Shown: positions 13,401 to 25,629, numbered from the stretch's first letter. The stretch: DNA of 64,000 nt from Clarkia xantiana subsp. parviflora (GCA_036873135.1 JAPTYO010000001.1:47169774-47233773); one strand, 5' to 3'. Numbers and translations: made by a program. The notes: a model not told the origin generated them from the letters alone.

Positions 13401-13640
13401 GTAAATTTGGCGAAATAGCTATATCTATAGTGTATGCATTCAAATAAAACGATATTATTTAATTATGTGTATTTTAGATAGTCAAAACAAAAGTGTATTA
13501 TTTTGATACGATATAAAATTACATGTTATTCATAGTTTATATTTACCGACGTTAATAACTATGATTTTAATAAATATTACTATAACTATCTATTACAATT
13601 ACATAAAAAGTAACCCCGCTGAAATTATAATTAACCATAA
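10402..13640. other. Intergenic DNA upstream of the TMEM131-like gene
   Basis: The first about 200 bases should hold the divergent 5' leader and promoter of the minus-strand gene. A 28-base T run lies at 10778-10805. The segment 12180-12850 is less AT-rich and contains a 103-codon minus-strand frame (12507-12818) without recognisable similarity or conserved context. I do not call it a gene. The remainder is AT-rich with no feature. Confidence 0.5.
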
Positions 13641-13649
13641 AACTCAACA

Positions 13650-14460
13650 ATTAAATAAGAGTTATATCGCAAATTACTCACTGAACTTATACTCAATGTG
13701 CAAATTGCTAGTTAAAATTTTATTTTTAGCAAATTGTTAGTTGTACTTTTGAGTTGAAGCAATTTGCTAGCTTCGTTCACTAATTCCGTTAACTCTAACT
13801 GAAAAAACTTTAAAAAATACCCTATACTTTTTATACAATAGTAAAATAATCTCAAAATTAATGTTAATTTCATCAAAACTATAATATTCACAAATCGAAT
13901 ATAAATAATACAAATTATAAAAACAATATTAAAATAAATTTACTATAAACCACAAATATCAAAGTAAAGTTTGAAAATATTTATTTAAAAAAAAATTAAA
14001 AAAGAAGTTAAAAGTAAATAAATTAAATATGTATTTCTTTCGAAATATTAAAATACAAATAAAATACAAATACAAATGGAAATGAATTATAGTGCTTTTA
14101 ATAATGACCAATGAGATACGTCTAGGTTTTTTTAATGGTTTATTTTTAAAATTTGTCAAACAATATATTTGTATTTTGGTACTTTGATTTGTAATTAAAT
14201 CTATTTATTTTGTTATAATATGAGTCGTATTTAAATCCAATTTTTAAATTGAACTTTCATATAAAATTTAAAATTATTTTATCAACAAAGAAAAACTTTA
14301 GGCTACTTTTTGCAATTTTTAAAAATATTTTTATTAAAGTTAATGGAGCTAGAGAATTGCTCAAATTTAGAAGTTCAAGTAGCAATTTGCTACATATAAA
14401 ATTTTAGCCTAGCAATTTATACATTAAGTACAAGTTCAACTAGCAATTTACTATTTAACC
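13650..14460. mobile_element. Fold-back (long terminal inverted repeat) MITE, old
   Basis: About 115 bases at the left end (from about 13655) match, in reverse complement and with divergence, the right end (to about 14455). Matched blocks include CGCAAATTACTCACTGAACT against the right arm's AGTTCAACTAGCAATTTACT. The flanking TSD is too decayed to fix. The interior is AT-rich and non-coding. This looks like a Mutator-type MITE. Confidence 0.6.
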
Positions 14461-14579
14461 CATTAAACATAAATTAATTAAACCTAATAAAACTCCATGA
14501 AATTATTACAACGATTCATTGATCATAGGTTATTCATGTTCTACTTTATAAACTATTTATAATTTATAAGTATAATAAA

Positions 14580-14593
14580 ATTCACTCATATTC

Positions 14594-14626
<33 letters not shown>
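14580..14626. repeat. (TA)n microsatellite
   Basis: About 14 TA units directly abut the Helitron-like terminus that begins at 14627. Confidence 0.85.
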
Positions 14627-14665
14627 CTAGTATTGTTGGCACGTGCGTTGCACGCGCGTGACACC
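14627..14665 (-). mobile_element. Helitron-type 3' terminus
   Basis: Read on the minus strand, a GC-rich hairpin (CACGCGCGTG ... CACGTGCC) is followed after eight bases by CTAG and then T. That is the classical Helitron end: a short stem-loop near a CTRR tail, inserted before T. The 5' TC end would lie to the right and I could not place it. Confidence 0.55.
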
Positions 14666-14825
14666 TATGTTATTTTTATTAAATTGAATATAAAACATAA
14701 CATATGAAACGACCCTATAATATATTGATTCTTCCAAAGCACCTATTTTATATAATGTATTATGTATACTAAATATACTGTGAAATTATGTTTACTTAGT
14801 ATTTACTATAAATAATTTATTCTTA

Positions 14826-14827
<2 letters not shown>

Positions 14828-14870
<43 letters not shown>
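14828..14870. repeat. (TA)n microsatellite
   Basis: About 20 TA units precede the next inverted-repeat element. Confidence 0.85.
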
Positions 14871-14872
<2 letters not shown>

Positions 14873-16265
14873 CATAAATAAAAATCTGAATATTCAAATT
14901 TGTCTTCACCCTTAATTATGTCCTCACACAAACTACTCCCGCTCAAACTGCTGGCATTTCACCGTTTCAAAAGAAAATTGGCCAAGTTTTCACCGTTTCA
15001 TTTGCTATCCTTCCATCCTTTCACCATTCTGTTGCTGCGCTAATTATTAATCTACTATCTGCTATCCACTAAAAGTAGTTCAAGGCCTCAACAACAAAAG
15101 CCGTAACGGTTCGCTTCCGAGTTCCATCCGACGATCTCCATCATCCCAACAACAGTGATTCCAACTTCCATCAAACGCTTCATCAACAAAACATACAAAC
15201 CTTAGCCTTTAAATTACTATAGTTGACAGGCAACCGCCAAAATGGATCTCTATCTACCTTTTGATTCTTTCTCTATTTCAATCAATTTCTCCTTTGGTCT
15301 CAATGTAATTTGAGTTTTAGGTCAATGACCACATTCAGCATCCCATGCTTGCTTCTGGCCGACAACAAATTACAGATTGGTTGGGGAGTTTGCAAACATC
15401 GACGAGTTTGAAAGTCGACAAAAATAAAGCTATTTTTGTTATTACTAAAATTATTTATTTTCTCATTATTACACGAAGCAAATGAGGGCAACCGTGCTTC
15501 AAGCTTGATGAGGGAGGAAGGGAGGTAGAGAAAGTTGATTTAGATCCGCCCCAAGAGACGCTGCTTTAAGACAGACTTTTCAACTTCTCTGAACCATGCA
15601 TATTCGCCCAGATCAGCCGCCATCATTAAGCCCATTTTCAAACCATCAGTCGTCGCGTCCCCCTCGTATCTACTCTCTCTGAGCTCCGGCGAACCAAGTC
15701 CTTCTCAGCGTGTAAAAACGATGGCAAACCAAGTCTTCCGCCGCAGCACGCTCTGGACGCTCTTCACCGTTGACGCCAACGCGTCCACTTCCAGGCTCGA
15801 ATGCGCGGATTATTTAAATTTACAGGCGCATAGAAAGTGTCTGTTCTACGGAAGACTTTAATAAGTGGAGTGCCTTGTCAAAGCTTTAAAGGTTAGTATA
15901 ACTACAAGATTTGGGAGGCAATTAGAAGATGGGTGTCTGACCCTTGACAGAAGAGACAATTGAAGATGGTTGTCTGGCCCTTGACAGAAGAGGCAATTAG
16001 AAGATGGGTGTCTGGTATGGAAGAACGAAGTTTTAAATGAAGGCAGTGAACTGTCTTCTAGAGAAGACTTTAAAAATCGGAGGACAAGCAGACTTTGAGG
16101 GGAACAAGAATCCATCGGTGGAAAAGATGACTCTTCAGTGGGTTGCTGTTTTTTTTATACAGTTGGAATGATGACTTTTCATTTGGCGGGAAAATATGGC
16201 GGGAAATGTGAGGACAAAATTAGTGTGAGGACAAATTTAAATTTACAGATTTTTATTTATGTAAT
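14869..16265. mobile_element. 1.4-kb terminal-inverted-repeat DNA transposon, non-autonomous
   Basis: The left end (ATTACATAAATAAAAATCTG, then AAATTTGTCTTCAC) is the reverse complement of the right end over roughly 60 bases, including a repeated GTGAGGACAAA word. A TA dinucleotide may be the TSD, but the left flank is a TA microsatellite so this is ambiguous. No transposase is present. The interior is much GC-richer than the flanks (especially 15540-15850), which suggests captured host sequence that I could not identify. Confidence 0.65.
15911..16020. repeat. Three-copy minisatellite inside the TIR element
   Basis: A unit of about 43-45 bases containing AGGCAATTAGAAGATGGGTG and CCCTTGACAGAAGAG is repeated two and a half to three times near the right end of the element. 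Confidence 0.75.
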
Positions 16266-16439
16266 AGATTAATGAACAATTAAAATATAAAATATTTATA
16301 TTACATACTTAAACCATTCATATTTCATCAATAACAATACATTATATATATTAAAATTAAAGACAAATCTTCAAACCAAAACACTATTAAAATAACTAAA
16401 ATTATTCTTTGAAACACCAGGTTGAACAAACTTTATGTA

Positions 16440-16667
16440 ATCATGTCCATATTGTGTAATGGTTCGGTACATCATCCGTTAATCAATAAGCCAGGGTTCA
16501 AACCCCGCTGAGACCCTAGAAATTGGAAATACAGAAATATTCATGGGCAACATTTTACCCCTCATGAGCTCACCCGATGCGAGTGGAAATTAGTTTATGT
16601 GTGGAGCAGGCATGCTATGAGTGATGTGTGGCCCCATAAGACCACCATGCAGAAAAAAAAAAAAAAC
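16440..16667 (+). mobile_element. tRNA-derived SINE
   Basis: The left part has a polymerase III B-box-like sequence, GGGTTCAAACCCC (near 16494), and a plausible A box about 50 bases upstream (TGTAATGGTTCGG). A tRNA-unrelated body of about 150 bases follows and ends in a 14-base A run near 16652. This layout fits a plant tRNA-derived SINE. I could not find a convincing TSD, so the ends are approximate. Confidence 0.65.
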
Positions 16668-16675
16668 TCTCTTAA

Positions 16676-18559
16676 TAATGCCTTTTGAAACGAATTACTG
16701 ACAATTATTGTTCTTTTAACAGTACAAATTGACCATTAGAGATTTGCACTACAAATGATAGTAAGTGTTTAAATAATAATATAATTTATACATACATTAT
16801 AAATTCCTCACACTAATTATAAATGATCAACTATTTTTTCCCCAAATGCAGTGATACCGCTATGAAAATAATCACCGACACCAATGAGATGATGAGCCAA
16901 GCAAAACTAGAAACTCTACGTTAAAAACTGATTAAAAAATTTCAACATAGATTTTAGAGTACCTGAAAAAATTAAACAACATAGGTGTAGTGCAAACACA
17001 ATTATGGTTAGAACAAAATTAGCCTCCACCCATCAAACACATGATGATGACATTATATGCATGGATAATAAAGTAGAGTTTATCGTATCTCATACTTATA
17101 AAGAATAAATGTTAACTTTTATTTCTTATATTGTAAAATATAAGAAAATGTCATCCGCATAGCGCACGGTACATGACCAACTCTTATAAGCTATTTAACA
17201 TAATTTTGATTCTACTCTATATTTTAACATGAGCTACTTAACATATTATGAAATCAAACAAATTGTTATTTGAAGATTTTTTTTATACATTTTTGTTAAC
17301 TCAAATATCAAATATTTACAATTTGCTAGGTCCGTCGGGATTTATGTATTTATTAAAGATAACTACCCACATACTTGGCGTATGATGAAGTAACTAACTA
17401 GCAATTTGTTTGACCGCCTAAATATTAGTTAGTTATTTGCCGTGTTTTTGTTTATCACGTACTTATGGTTGACCCATTCTGTCTAAATTAAAAGAAAATT
17501 CTAATTAGCAAGCAATTTATGCATATATGAAACGAGCTAATATATAAAATGTTGAAAAACTTCCGCTAGAATTTATTCAATTAGTCAGACATCGGTTATT
17601 TTTTATAATTAACCCTAATACATAAATTAAAGTTTCTCAACTATAGAAAAAAAAGTAGTTCGTAAACTGAGCATATTGATCACTATAAAGTATATTAGAC
17701 TGAGGTCTGAGGCCCATATATATATTACTCCACCTCTAATCAATTGCCATAATTTCGTGGTATATCCTTTGATTTATTTTAAATTAAAAGTCATAGACCA
17801 ACCGATACAGATCACCCAAAATCACAAAAAAAAAGTACCATTAATTAGCAGATCATTAAGGCATTAATCATCCTAATTATTAGCAATGCTTTGCTTCTAC
17901 TATATATAAAATAGCCTTTTATTCAGCACTTTCAAAGAAACTTTGGTGCACCTGCTATCCTTCCACAGCAAACTGCCAAATTAATAACCATTAATTAAAA
18001 AGTAAACCAAACCCTTACTTCTTATAGACACTATTTGAATAGTAGTAGAACTCCACCATGAGTCTACATGGATGGGATAGTGCAACTATAAGTAATTGGA
18101 CTATTTTCTTATATTATGATGAAACATCACTTGTAAAAATAATTAGATTTAACTTGATTCAATGTTGAATTATTCACGTATCAACTTAATAAGTAACAAC
18201 TTGAATCAATTTAATAAAAGAAATTAATATAGTGAAATGGCAGTTTTATCTTATTCGCAATGACACTGGTACCCCCTACCTCAGAATTCAGATAGATCAA
18301 TATAATATATACATATAGGGTCAGTAGCTTTAATAGTTCCCTACTTCCATAGTCTTTGGTAGTTTGAACTTTTATATTTATAGAAGAAATAGTAGTAAGT
18401 CAATTTAAAGAAATTATTGAATACATCTGAGTTAACACATGTCATCTACATGGTGATTCTTTAGCCACTCAAAATATGACACATATCACTTGTTACTCCT
18501 TGATGTCACTTTTTTTGCCACATATCACGCTCTAATTGGCTGATGGGCCACCACGTGGA
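16676..18559. other. AT-rich intergenic DNA
   Basis: I see no gene. Degenerate CAATTTGCTA-type words at 17310-17530 hint at another decayed fold-back MITE of the family at 13.65 kb. Confidence 0.5.
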
Positions 18560-18752
18560 TGCCAGTTGTTGGTTATATATATATATATATATATATATTG
18601 CTTTCGCAATCTCGGGCCGGGAGCGTTAATGTTAAAGCCCTCTCCAGTCTTCAAGGAGGCGTCTCTGGCAGATTTCGACCCCGGGTCACTCACGGAAACG
18701 CAACTCGCTTTACCAGTTGGTCCAACCAATCTTGAGTGCCAGCTGTTGGTTA
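18560..18752 (-). mobile_element. tRNA-derived SINE with (TA)n tail and 16-bp TSD
   Basis: The insert 18576-18736 is flanked by direct repeats of 16 bases differing at one position: TGCCAGTTGTTGGTTA (18560-18575) and TGCCAGCTGTTGGTTA (18737-18752). Read on the minus strand, it starts with an A-box-like TGGACCAACTGGTAAAGC and a B-box-like GGGTCGAAATC, and ends in about 12 TA units instead of poly(A). The short length, tRNA-like head and long TSD identify a SINE copied by target-primed reverse transcription. The microsatellite tail is unusual but known in some plant SINEs. Confidence 0.8.
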
Positions 18753-20770
18753 ATAGGTATTCAATAATTTCTCGTCAATTCAATGACACGTGTCACTTGA
18801 CGAAACAAAATGGACCATCAAAGCCATTAAGCCATGCGTATATGATTGGTTAATGTAAATAGTGAGATTTGGTTTTAGTATCCACCAATACATGAACAAC
18901 CCCAAACATGTCTACGTGATATTCTAGTTCGAGCATTTTTTAGCCTATATAGTTCTAAGGCTATCAAGAAGGTAGTACTTGTAATATGCTTACTATATAC
19001 ACTTAAATAAATATTTACTCGTATTAGATTAGCTCATGATAAGATGTAAAATATTTGTTGTGAATATTTTTCTATTCTCAGAGGTACATATGAGATAAAT
19101 TCTCTGACATCTTAGCTAATGGCTGACATGCAACAATTACACCCTACTTCATGGTTAGCTTAGCTAGTTGGATCTCGAAAAAGAAGTTTATTTAGTTTGA
19201 AAATGAAGGGTGTACTTTGATTTCAACTTAGGGTAGGTTAGACAATGTTTTAGTTTTAAAAAGTAGACTCAGAGAAAATGAATTAAGAAAATGCAAATAA
19301 CGTGAAAAACGTAACGTTTTAAAATTGCATTAGATAGTAATTTTGTATATTTTGTTTGATAACATATTTAGCTTAAAATATAATTTGTCTATTTAGTTAT
19401 TTATTATAAAATTATATATTACATAATTATACATACTATATTATTTACGATTGATACAAAAAAGTGTCCTTTTTATCATATTTAATATATATTTATATAA
19501 TGTATATATAGACAAAATATTGTAAAAAGAACAAACACAAGAATACTTGGTTATCTCATCAAACTTGCAGCTATCTCATTAAGTAAATTTGACATCTTCA
19601 CTATTTTTTTTAAATCAATTTTCACCGTCGTTATCATCACATCTTTTGTACTTTACATGTTGTTATATTTTTTTTAAAGTGATGATCACTTACAGTAGGG
19701 TTAAAACGAGATATACGGAAAGGAAAATATATATGTGAGGAATGTTACGAGAAAGAAAAATTATTTGATGGAGAAATTTTTGTTTCTACTTTTTTTCAGG
19801 ATGGAAGAGAGTTTTTCACGTAAATATATTAATTTATATAATATTGTATTTTTATATATAACCATTAATTCAATATTCAACGTCTATATATTATCCTATG
19901 TATATATTAATTAATATATAAATAATATTGATATATTCAATATTTATATAGGTGTTTTCAAATAATGCGTATTTTAATAAATAAATATATAGTAGTATAG
20001 CAAATGTATACAATAATATAAGTTTCTAAATTTATTAAATATTCATGTATGATATACATTGAAAATTGATGTGGTGTATTTTCTAAGTAAAACAATTGAA
20101 GTGAATTTTATTAGTAAACAAGAATTGATTTGGTGTGTTTTTATTAGTAAAAAAGTTGTTGTGAATTTAATTTGTAAAGAAAATTGTTGTGATTTAGTTT
20201 AGGTTTAAGTGTAAATTATTATATTTTAAGGGTGGTTTAAAATTTATAAAAGTTTTTAATGTTGAAAGTGAAATAGTAAAAAATGGTAGAAATGGTTTTT
20301 AAAAAATTGAATTCTAGAAAGCAACATCTCAACTGTTTTGTAAAAATGACTCCAGAATGTAGTGCTTAAAAAAAACATTAAAATGTGTGCTATCAAAAAC
20401 TGTAACTTTCTTTCATTTAAAGTGCTTTTGACTGCAAAAACATTTTGGCAATACATAATCTATCATTCCTTAGACATTCTATTTATGTATTTTTCTTTCT
20501 TGACCATTTAGTTCCCTATCTTCCAAATGTTTCAGGTTACATCCTTAATAGAATCATATTCAATCCGAGATTATGATATGTATTACATTTCAAGATAGTA
20601 GTATTAGTATTTGTGATGCATAACATTTGTAAATTATAATATTGCATGCTCAACACATAACTTAAAATTATTCTGGCTTATGTTCCTATCAAATCATCGC
20701 AGACCGAGATTGTATTAGTTTATGTTTAATCTAAACAACATAAACATCTCTTCACTATACATTGCAAGCC
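18753..20770. other. AT-rich intergenic DNA
   Basis: I see nothing beyond low-complexity AT sequence and short degenerate direct repeats near 20080-20180. Confidence 0.5.
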
Positions 20771-20773
20771 TAA

Positions 20774-21534
20774 GAGCACTTCCAATGGGCAAATTTTGCA
20801 AGACATTTAATTATGTGGATGTAAGAGATAAAGACAAATTTTGTCCACACCACTAATTGTCCCTTCATAATTTTGTTCTCTTCCTCTAAGTTGTCCTTAG
20901 GACATTTGTGTTTCCAAGACATTTAATTTATTTATTTATTTTTAACAAAAATAAAAATGACTTACAAATAATAATAAAATGTTTGTAGTATACAAAATGT
21001 TATATATTATTGTGACTATGAGAGGTATATCAAAAATAATATCCAACTTCGTGATAAACAGACACATCGACAACTACAAGAAGACTTGATCGAACATATT
21101 TGACAATTCCATATTACTCGTGCAAATTCCGTTTAAGTCTACTATGAGTGATTAATGATGTAGCTTAATTATTTAATAAAAAATTTAATACAATGAAATT
21201 TTCTATTTTATAATATTATTAATGATTTAAATTATGTATTTTTTTTATATATATATTTCATAGATAATTACTTGAATAAAATATTAATTTGTATGTATAA
21301 TAAAATAATTAGTTGATTAAATAGTAAATTATAATTAAATACATTTTATTTATTTAAATCATATAAAAACCATATAGATCCAAAATGGCTTGCCTAATGT
21401 GTCCAAAATGGGTTTTGCACATTGTGAGTACTTTAGACAAAATTCATTTTTCTCTCTTCTATGACACATAGTCTATGTGGCGCTGATGTGGCGGCAAATG
21501 TCATTCAAAATGTCTTTTACCATTGGAAATGCTC
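20774..21534. mobile_element. PIF/Harbinger-type MITE (Tourist-like)
   Basis: The ends are inverted repeats starting GAGCACTTCCAATGG on the left and, in reverse complement, GAGCATTTCCAATGG on the right. They are flanked by TAA on both sides (20771-20773 and 21535-21537), the three-base TSD of the PIF/Harbinger superfamily. The 761-base interior is AT-rich and has no transposase. Confidence 0.75.
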
Positions 21535-21537
21535 TAA

Positions 21538-22090
21538 CCCTAGAAGATAATGTGGCGCAATTGCAATTCATTAGATACCCAGGGGTACAACGGGTAATGC
21601 ACAAGAGGATTTCCAATGGCCCAGGTGAGCAACTGTGTAGCGCGCGGAGAATTGTGTGGCCGGTTCGGTTCAATTGCAATCACTGATTCCTTTGCTATAG
21701 GCGTCGTTTTGGCGCACGATGCACGCTACTCCAGACAAGTGGAATGTCCGTATTACCCTTACTAATTCTATCCCCGACAGCCAATGGTTGCACGCCAGCT
21801 GTCCACCGATTACAAATTTAGCGGGCCACGGTCCGGCCATTTCCACGCAGTACGGCTCGTCCTCCGAAGCCAATGTCCCTTGGGCCCCACAGTTGGTTTG
21901 TCTTGTCGAGTCAAAACGGAGGGCAATTTTGGCATTCCACATAATGGGAGGAATCTTGATTTTTTCTGGCCGAAGAATATAATAAGGAACGGCCAAAGAA
22001 TCTCTGATTAGGCTTCTCCACTCACTTTGTAGCTTCGTGCCTCGAGAAAGTCTACCAAGTGGTTGCATTATTCTCATCAAATTATCTTAA
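21538..22090. other. Unassigned GC-richer segment, gene-flank-like
   Basis: This stretch stands out from its AT-rich surroundings and ends in CT-rich sequence resembling a plant promoter and leader. Open frames on both strands (up to 136 codons on the minus strand) overlap one another and show nothing I recognise. It may be a fragment of a displaced or captured gene promoter. Confidence 0.35.
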
Positions 22091-24636
22091 TCTTGACTTA
22101 ATTAGCTTTTATTACAGAGATTACGGGCTGTGTTTTGAACCAAATCCTTTTCAGTTAATTGCTAAACCATGTTGGCAAAAAAAAAAAAAAAGAATAATCG
22201 CTAAACCGTTTTTTTTTAAATAAATTATTATTTTAGGATACCTAAAGATAGTAATTCGTATGCGATTGCCAAAGATTGTAATGACAATGTAATTTTGTCA
22301 TATACATATTTATATATAATAATAATAATAATAATAATAAAACAGTAAAAGGCAGTCTTTTATAGCTCTCATACAATGTACTCCTGATATATCATCAAAT
22401 CAGAAAAATTAAAAGACACCATTAGAAATATTAACCACCACTTTTATTAAGGACTGTTCGGCGAAGTGCTAAGTATACGATTTATCCTAACAAACCAAGT
22501 TAAAATCTCGTCGAATACATATCTATATCGTGTCTATACAAATTTTGCGGATCATAAATTACGAAAATAATTCTTACAAGTTACATATGAATGAAATGAG
22601 AAGAAAAAAAATCAAGCACCATAATGGTAGACTTTTTAACGAAACCTCATATATGGTCGCTTTCTAAAGCTATTGAAAGGAGTCTCATTTCGAACCGGTC
22701 AACATTTTCATCCTTGGGTAATTGGTAGGATGCATTATTTGGTGTTTAACTTGAAAATTTCATCATCTTTCCGTGTGAACTTCTATATGATAATATAATA
22801 AGAGATTACCTAGGTCTAAACAAATCATAACTTTTCTCTAAGTAATTGATTCATATAAAAATATCACAAGTCAAATCTAAATTTTAAAACGTAAAAGAAA
22901 GAAAACCACAAGGTTAAACTAAAAAATAATAGCGTCTAAAATTGCCTTATACAGTCACACCAAAGCCACATTTCTGAGCATCACGGTGCTTTTATACTGT
23001 TTAGTTATAAATCTATGAATATGCAAAATGAGGTGATTAAAATCATAAAGTGACATCAAAATTAGTCGCTCATCATCAAAATAGCAAAACTACCAATATA
23101 CACACAAAATTTCTATTATATCTTTTTTTTTTTGCCACTTCTAGTTCTATTATATAGAAAGATCAAATTTGACAATAATCTTACCAAAAACAAAACAAAA
23201 ATGTAAAAGGAGAAAAAAGTATCATACGTGTCATTCTTTAGAAACGAACATTTAAGTTCAAACAAATCAGAAAGTTAGGGCAATGAGACCCGGAATGTCG
23301 AGACTTAATTAGGTGGGCAAGTTTTTGACTGTTGCCAAAGTAAATGTTACGCAATAAAACCTAATCAGTGCCTCAGTATAAGTCAGGTATCTTTTTGGTA
23401 CTAAAAAAATGTTGATATTTTATACCCACTTATCTTTAATGTAGTCATGCCTAGTTTAGTTAGGGGCACGACTTTGATCCGAACTTAATTTTGTTAATTT
23501 TGTAGGTTGTGTAAAGCACTTACTTGAGCCAAAAAGAGGCATCTAACTCGACCGATTAAGTCATGACTAATAAACCATAAACCATCAATTGGCTGAGTCA
23601 GAAAACTTATCTTGATCCGGACTTGTGCTTGATCTATTATCATATTGCGATATAGTACAGCTAACTATTTTTTTTAGCGTAAAAATGCATGAGAATTTAC
23701 AAAAAAATCCACATCATTTTATAAATATTTTGTAATATCTAGAAACATATGTATCTTCATTTATATATCGTAATAATAATATTTTAAAAGTTGAATTATT
23801 ATAATTAAAAGCCATAAATTTATACAATACATTATTAATTTACGAACTACGTACTAATATTTCAAACATTAGTTTTTAAGAAAATGGAAGAATGAGAGCA
23901 TGTACTTTTACATAATAATTTTTTTAACAAAATGTTTATATATAAGTTAACTATAATTTGATTCATTACAAAAAAAAAACTAAAATTTTATTTATCGTAT
24001 ATTCATAAATATTTGGCCAAATATATAATTATATATTAATAGTATAAGAATATTAGTTCTTCAAATAATATTTGTTTTAATACGTAATTAATTACTATAA
24101 TTTGACGGGCGGGTAGATTATTAGGTTTTTAAAATTATTATTATTTTAATTTTTTTTTTTATGTAATGGTTGCTCAATCGATCAAACTGTTGGTTGAGCT
24201 ACTCCACCACATCGCCCAAATTCTGCTTACTAGCTGAACGATAAAATTGTTCCCATCGGCCCATCAACTGTGAGCCCATCTGATTTGGGCCTACAGGCGA
24301 ATCTTACTTTGTTCAGCAACTCAATTTAGATGGATGATCAGTTGGATTTGTATTACATCAGTTTCTTTTTGTTTGAACAATCTCTAAATGTGATGATATC
24401 AATCTCTAAATAGACATCATTTACTAGGATGACACAATCTCTAAGGAGAATCATAATATCCATATATTGCTATAGAAGTAAGAAGAGTTCATGTTTTCAG
24501 TTTTTTCCACTAATAATGATGTTTTCAATCTAAATTATGTATGTTGTACCAGTTCAGCGCTTCATCAATTAACTAATTATAAATAAGTTTTAAATTCGAG
24601 CCTTGAAAATGAAAAAATATATTCATATCCAGCTAG
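22091..24636. other. Intergenic DNA
   Basis: No gene is visible. It contains an (AAT)n microsatellite at 22317-22341 and otherwise AT-rich sequence. Confidence 0.5.
22317..22341. repeat. (AAT)n microsatellite
   Basis: About eight AAT units in a row. Confidence 0.85.
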
Positions 24637-24742
24637 TACATGATAATTTGTTGGTAAGACGCTCTCTCTAGTCTCTACATATCGGATATGTCTCGAATTC
24701 AAAACTCTCTAATTGCATAGCGTGAAAAAAAAAAAAAAACCG
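24637..24742 (+). mobile_element. Probable degenerate SINE
   Basis: An A-box-like TTGGTAAGACGC and a B-box-like TCTCGAATTCAAAAC lie about 40 bases apart, and the segment ends in a 15-base A run (near 24725-24739). This is the layout of a short tRNA-derived retroposon. No TSD was verified. Confidence 0.4.
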
Positions 24743-25235
24743 TCTTAGAAATGACGCCTCTACACTAGTGACAACAATAATATTAATAATAAAGAAACAT
24801 AATATACTTATTTCACAAACAAATTCGACTTTCAATAAATTACATTATTGCACACTACAATCGAACGTCTCCTTCAAATTACATACTAAGCTTCAGAAAT
24901 ACACTATTTTGCATACTCAACTTTTACTTCTCTTTTTAAAATTGCACACTGAACTTTAAAACTGCACCATTGCATACTAAACATGTTTACCTAAATTTAT
25001 CTTGGGCACCCCAAGTCAATTAGGGTATTCCAAAATAAAAAAGGTGTAACATATCAGTATGTAATAATGCATTTTTTAATTAGTCCATACCATGCAACCC
25101 TAGAATTAGATGAACATAAAAGGTTGGTACATAATAGTGTAAAAACACCAATATAAATCATGACACAATGTACTAGCTAGCATTATACGAATAAATGGCT
25201 CGATACATCCGAAAAGCTAAGAGTGAAAAAATCGA
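24743..25235. other. Intergenic DNA downstream of the CEP gene
   Basis: AT-rich; it must include the 3' end of the CEP transcript. No other feature is supported. Confidence 0.5.
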
Positions 25236-25514
25236 CTAATTGTTGATAGAATGTCCGGCTCCAGGGCTACGACCGGGTGTTGTGGGTCTAAAATCATCAA
25301 CTTGACCTGCATTACTCACCCCTTCTTGTTGTTTGGCCACTGCACCACCCCGAGCTCCCACCTCGACGGTTTTACCTAGAGCACTCTCCACATTTCGGTT
25401 CGAGTCAAGCTGGCCCATCAAGGCCCTTCCTTGGACATAGCTTTTTCCATGGGAAAGAACTATGAGCAGGAGCAGGCACCAAGCACCAATGGTGGGGGTT
25501 CCTATTCTTGCCAT
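25236..25514 (-). CDS. CEP: CEP (C-terminally encoded peptide) hormone precursor
   Basis: This intronless gene encodes 92 residues. Residues 1 to about 28 form a secretion signal (hydrophobic core AWCLLLLIVL). A variable, poorly conserved middle follows. The C-terminus carries one CEP domain, DFRPTTPGRSPGAGH at residues 74-88, then a short SINN tail. The conserved FRP, PG, SPG and GH positions are all present. In this family the domain is cut out, proline-hydroxylated and secreted; the 15-residue peptide is read by CEPR receptor kinases and acts in systemic nitrogen-demand signalling, root growth and nodulation. Length, signal and single C-terminal domain are typical. An Arg stands in a variable position where Asn or His is common. 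Which CEP subgroup it belongs to cannot be told from one domain. Confidence 0.9.
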   Translation of the reverse strand: MARIGTPTIGAWCLLLLIVLSHGKSYVQGRALMGQLDSNRNVESALGKTVEVGARGGAVAKQQEGVSNAGQVDDFRPTTPGRSPGAGHSINN

Positions 25515-25615
25515 AATAGACTATATGGTAATTTAGAGCTAGATAGATAGATATATAGCTAGACAAATAGAAGATGTTTAGTTTGAAGTGATGATAGGGT
25601 TTGAGGAAATTGTGG

Positions 25616-25628
25616 GTGTATTTATAGT
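25616..25628 (-). promoter_or_regulatory. TATA box of the CEP gene
   Basis: On the minus strand CACTATAAATACA lies about 100 bases upstream of the CEP start codon, which would leave a leader of about 70 bases. Confidence 0.6.
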
Positions 25629-25629
25629 G

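Noticed and set aside
15940..15990. TTGACAGAAGAG words resembling miR156/157
   Set aside because: Only about a dozen bases match, they lie in a minisatellite, and no precursor hairpin surrounds them.
16440..16520. Possible tRNA gene
   Set aside because: Only A- and B-box resemblance is present; no cloverleaf can be closed, and the poly(A)-tailed body indicates a SINE.
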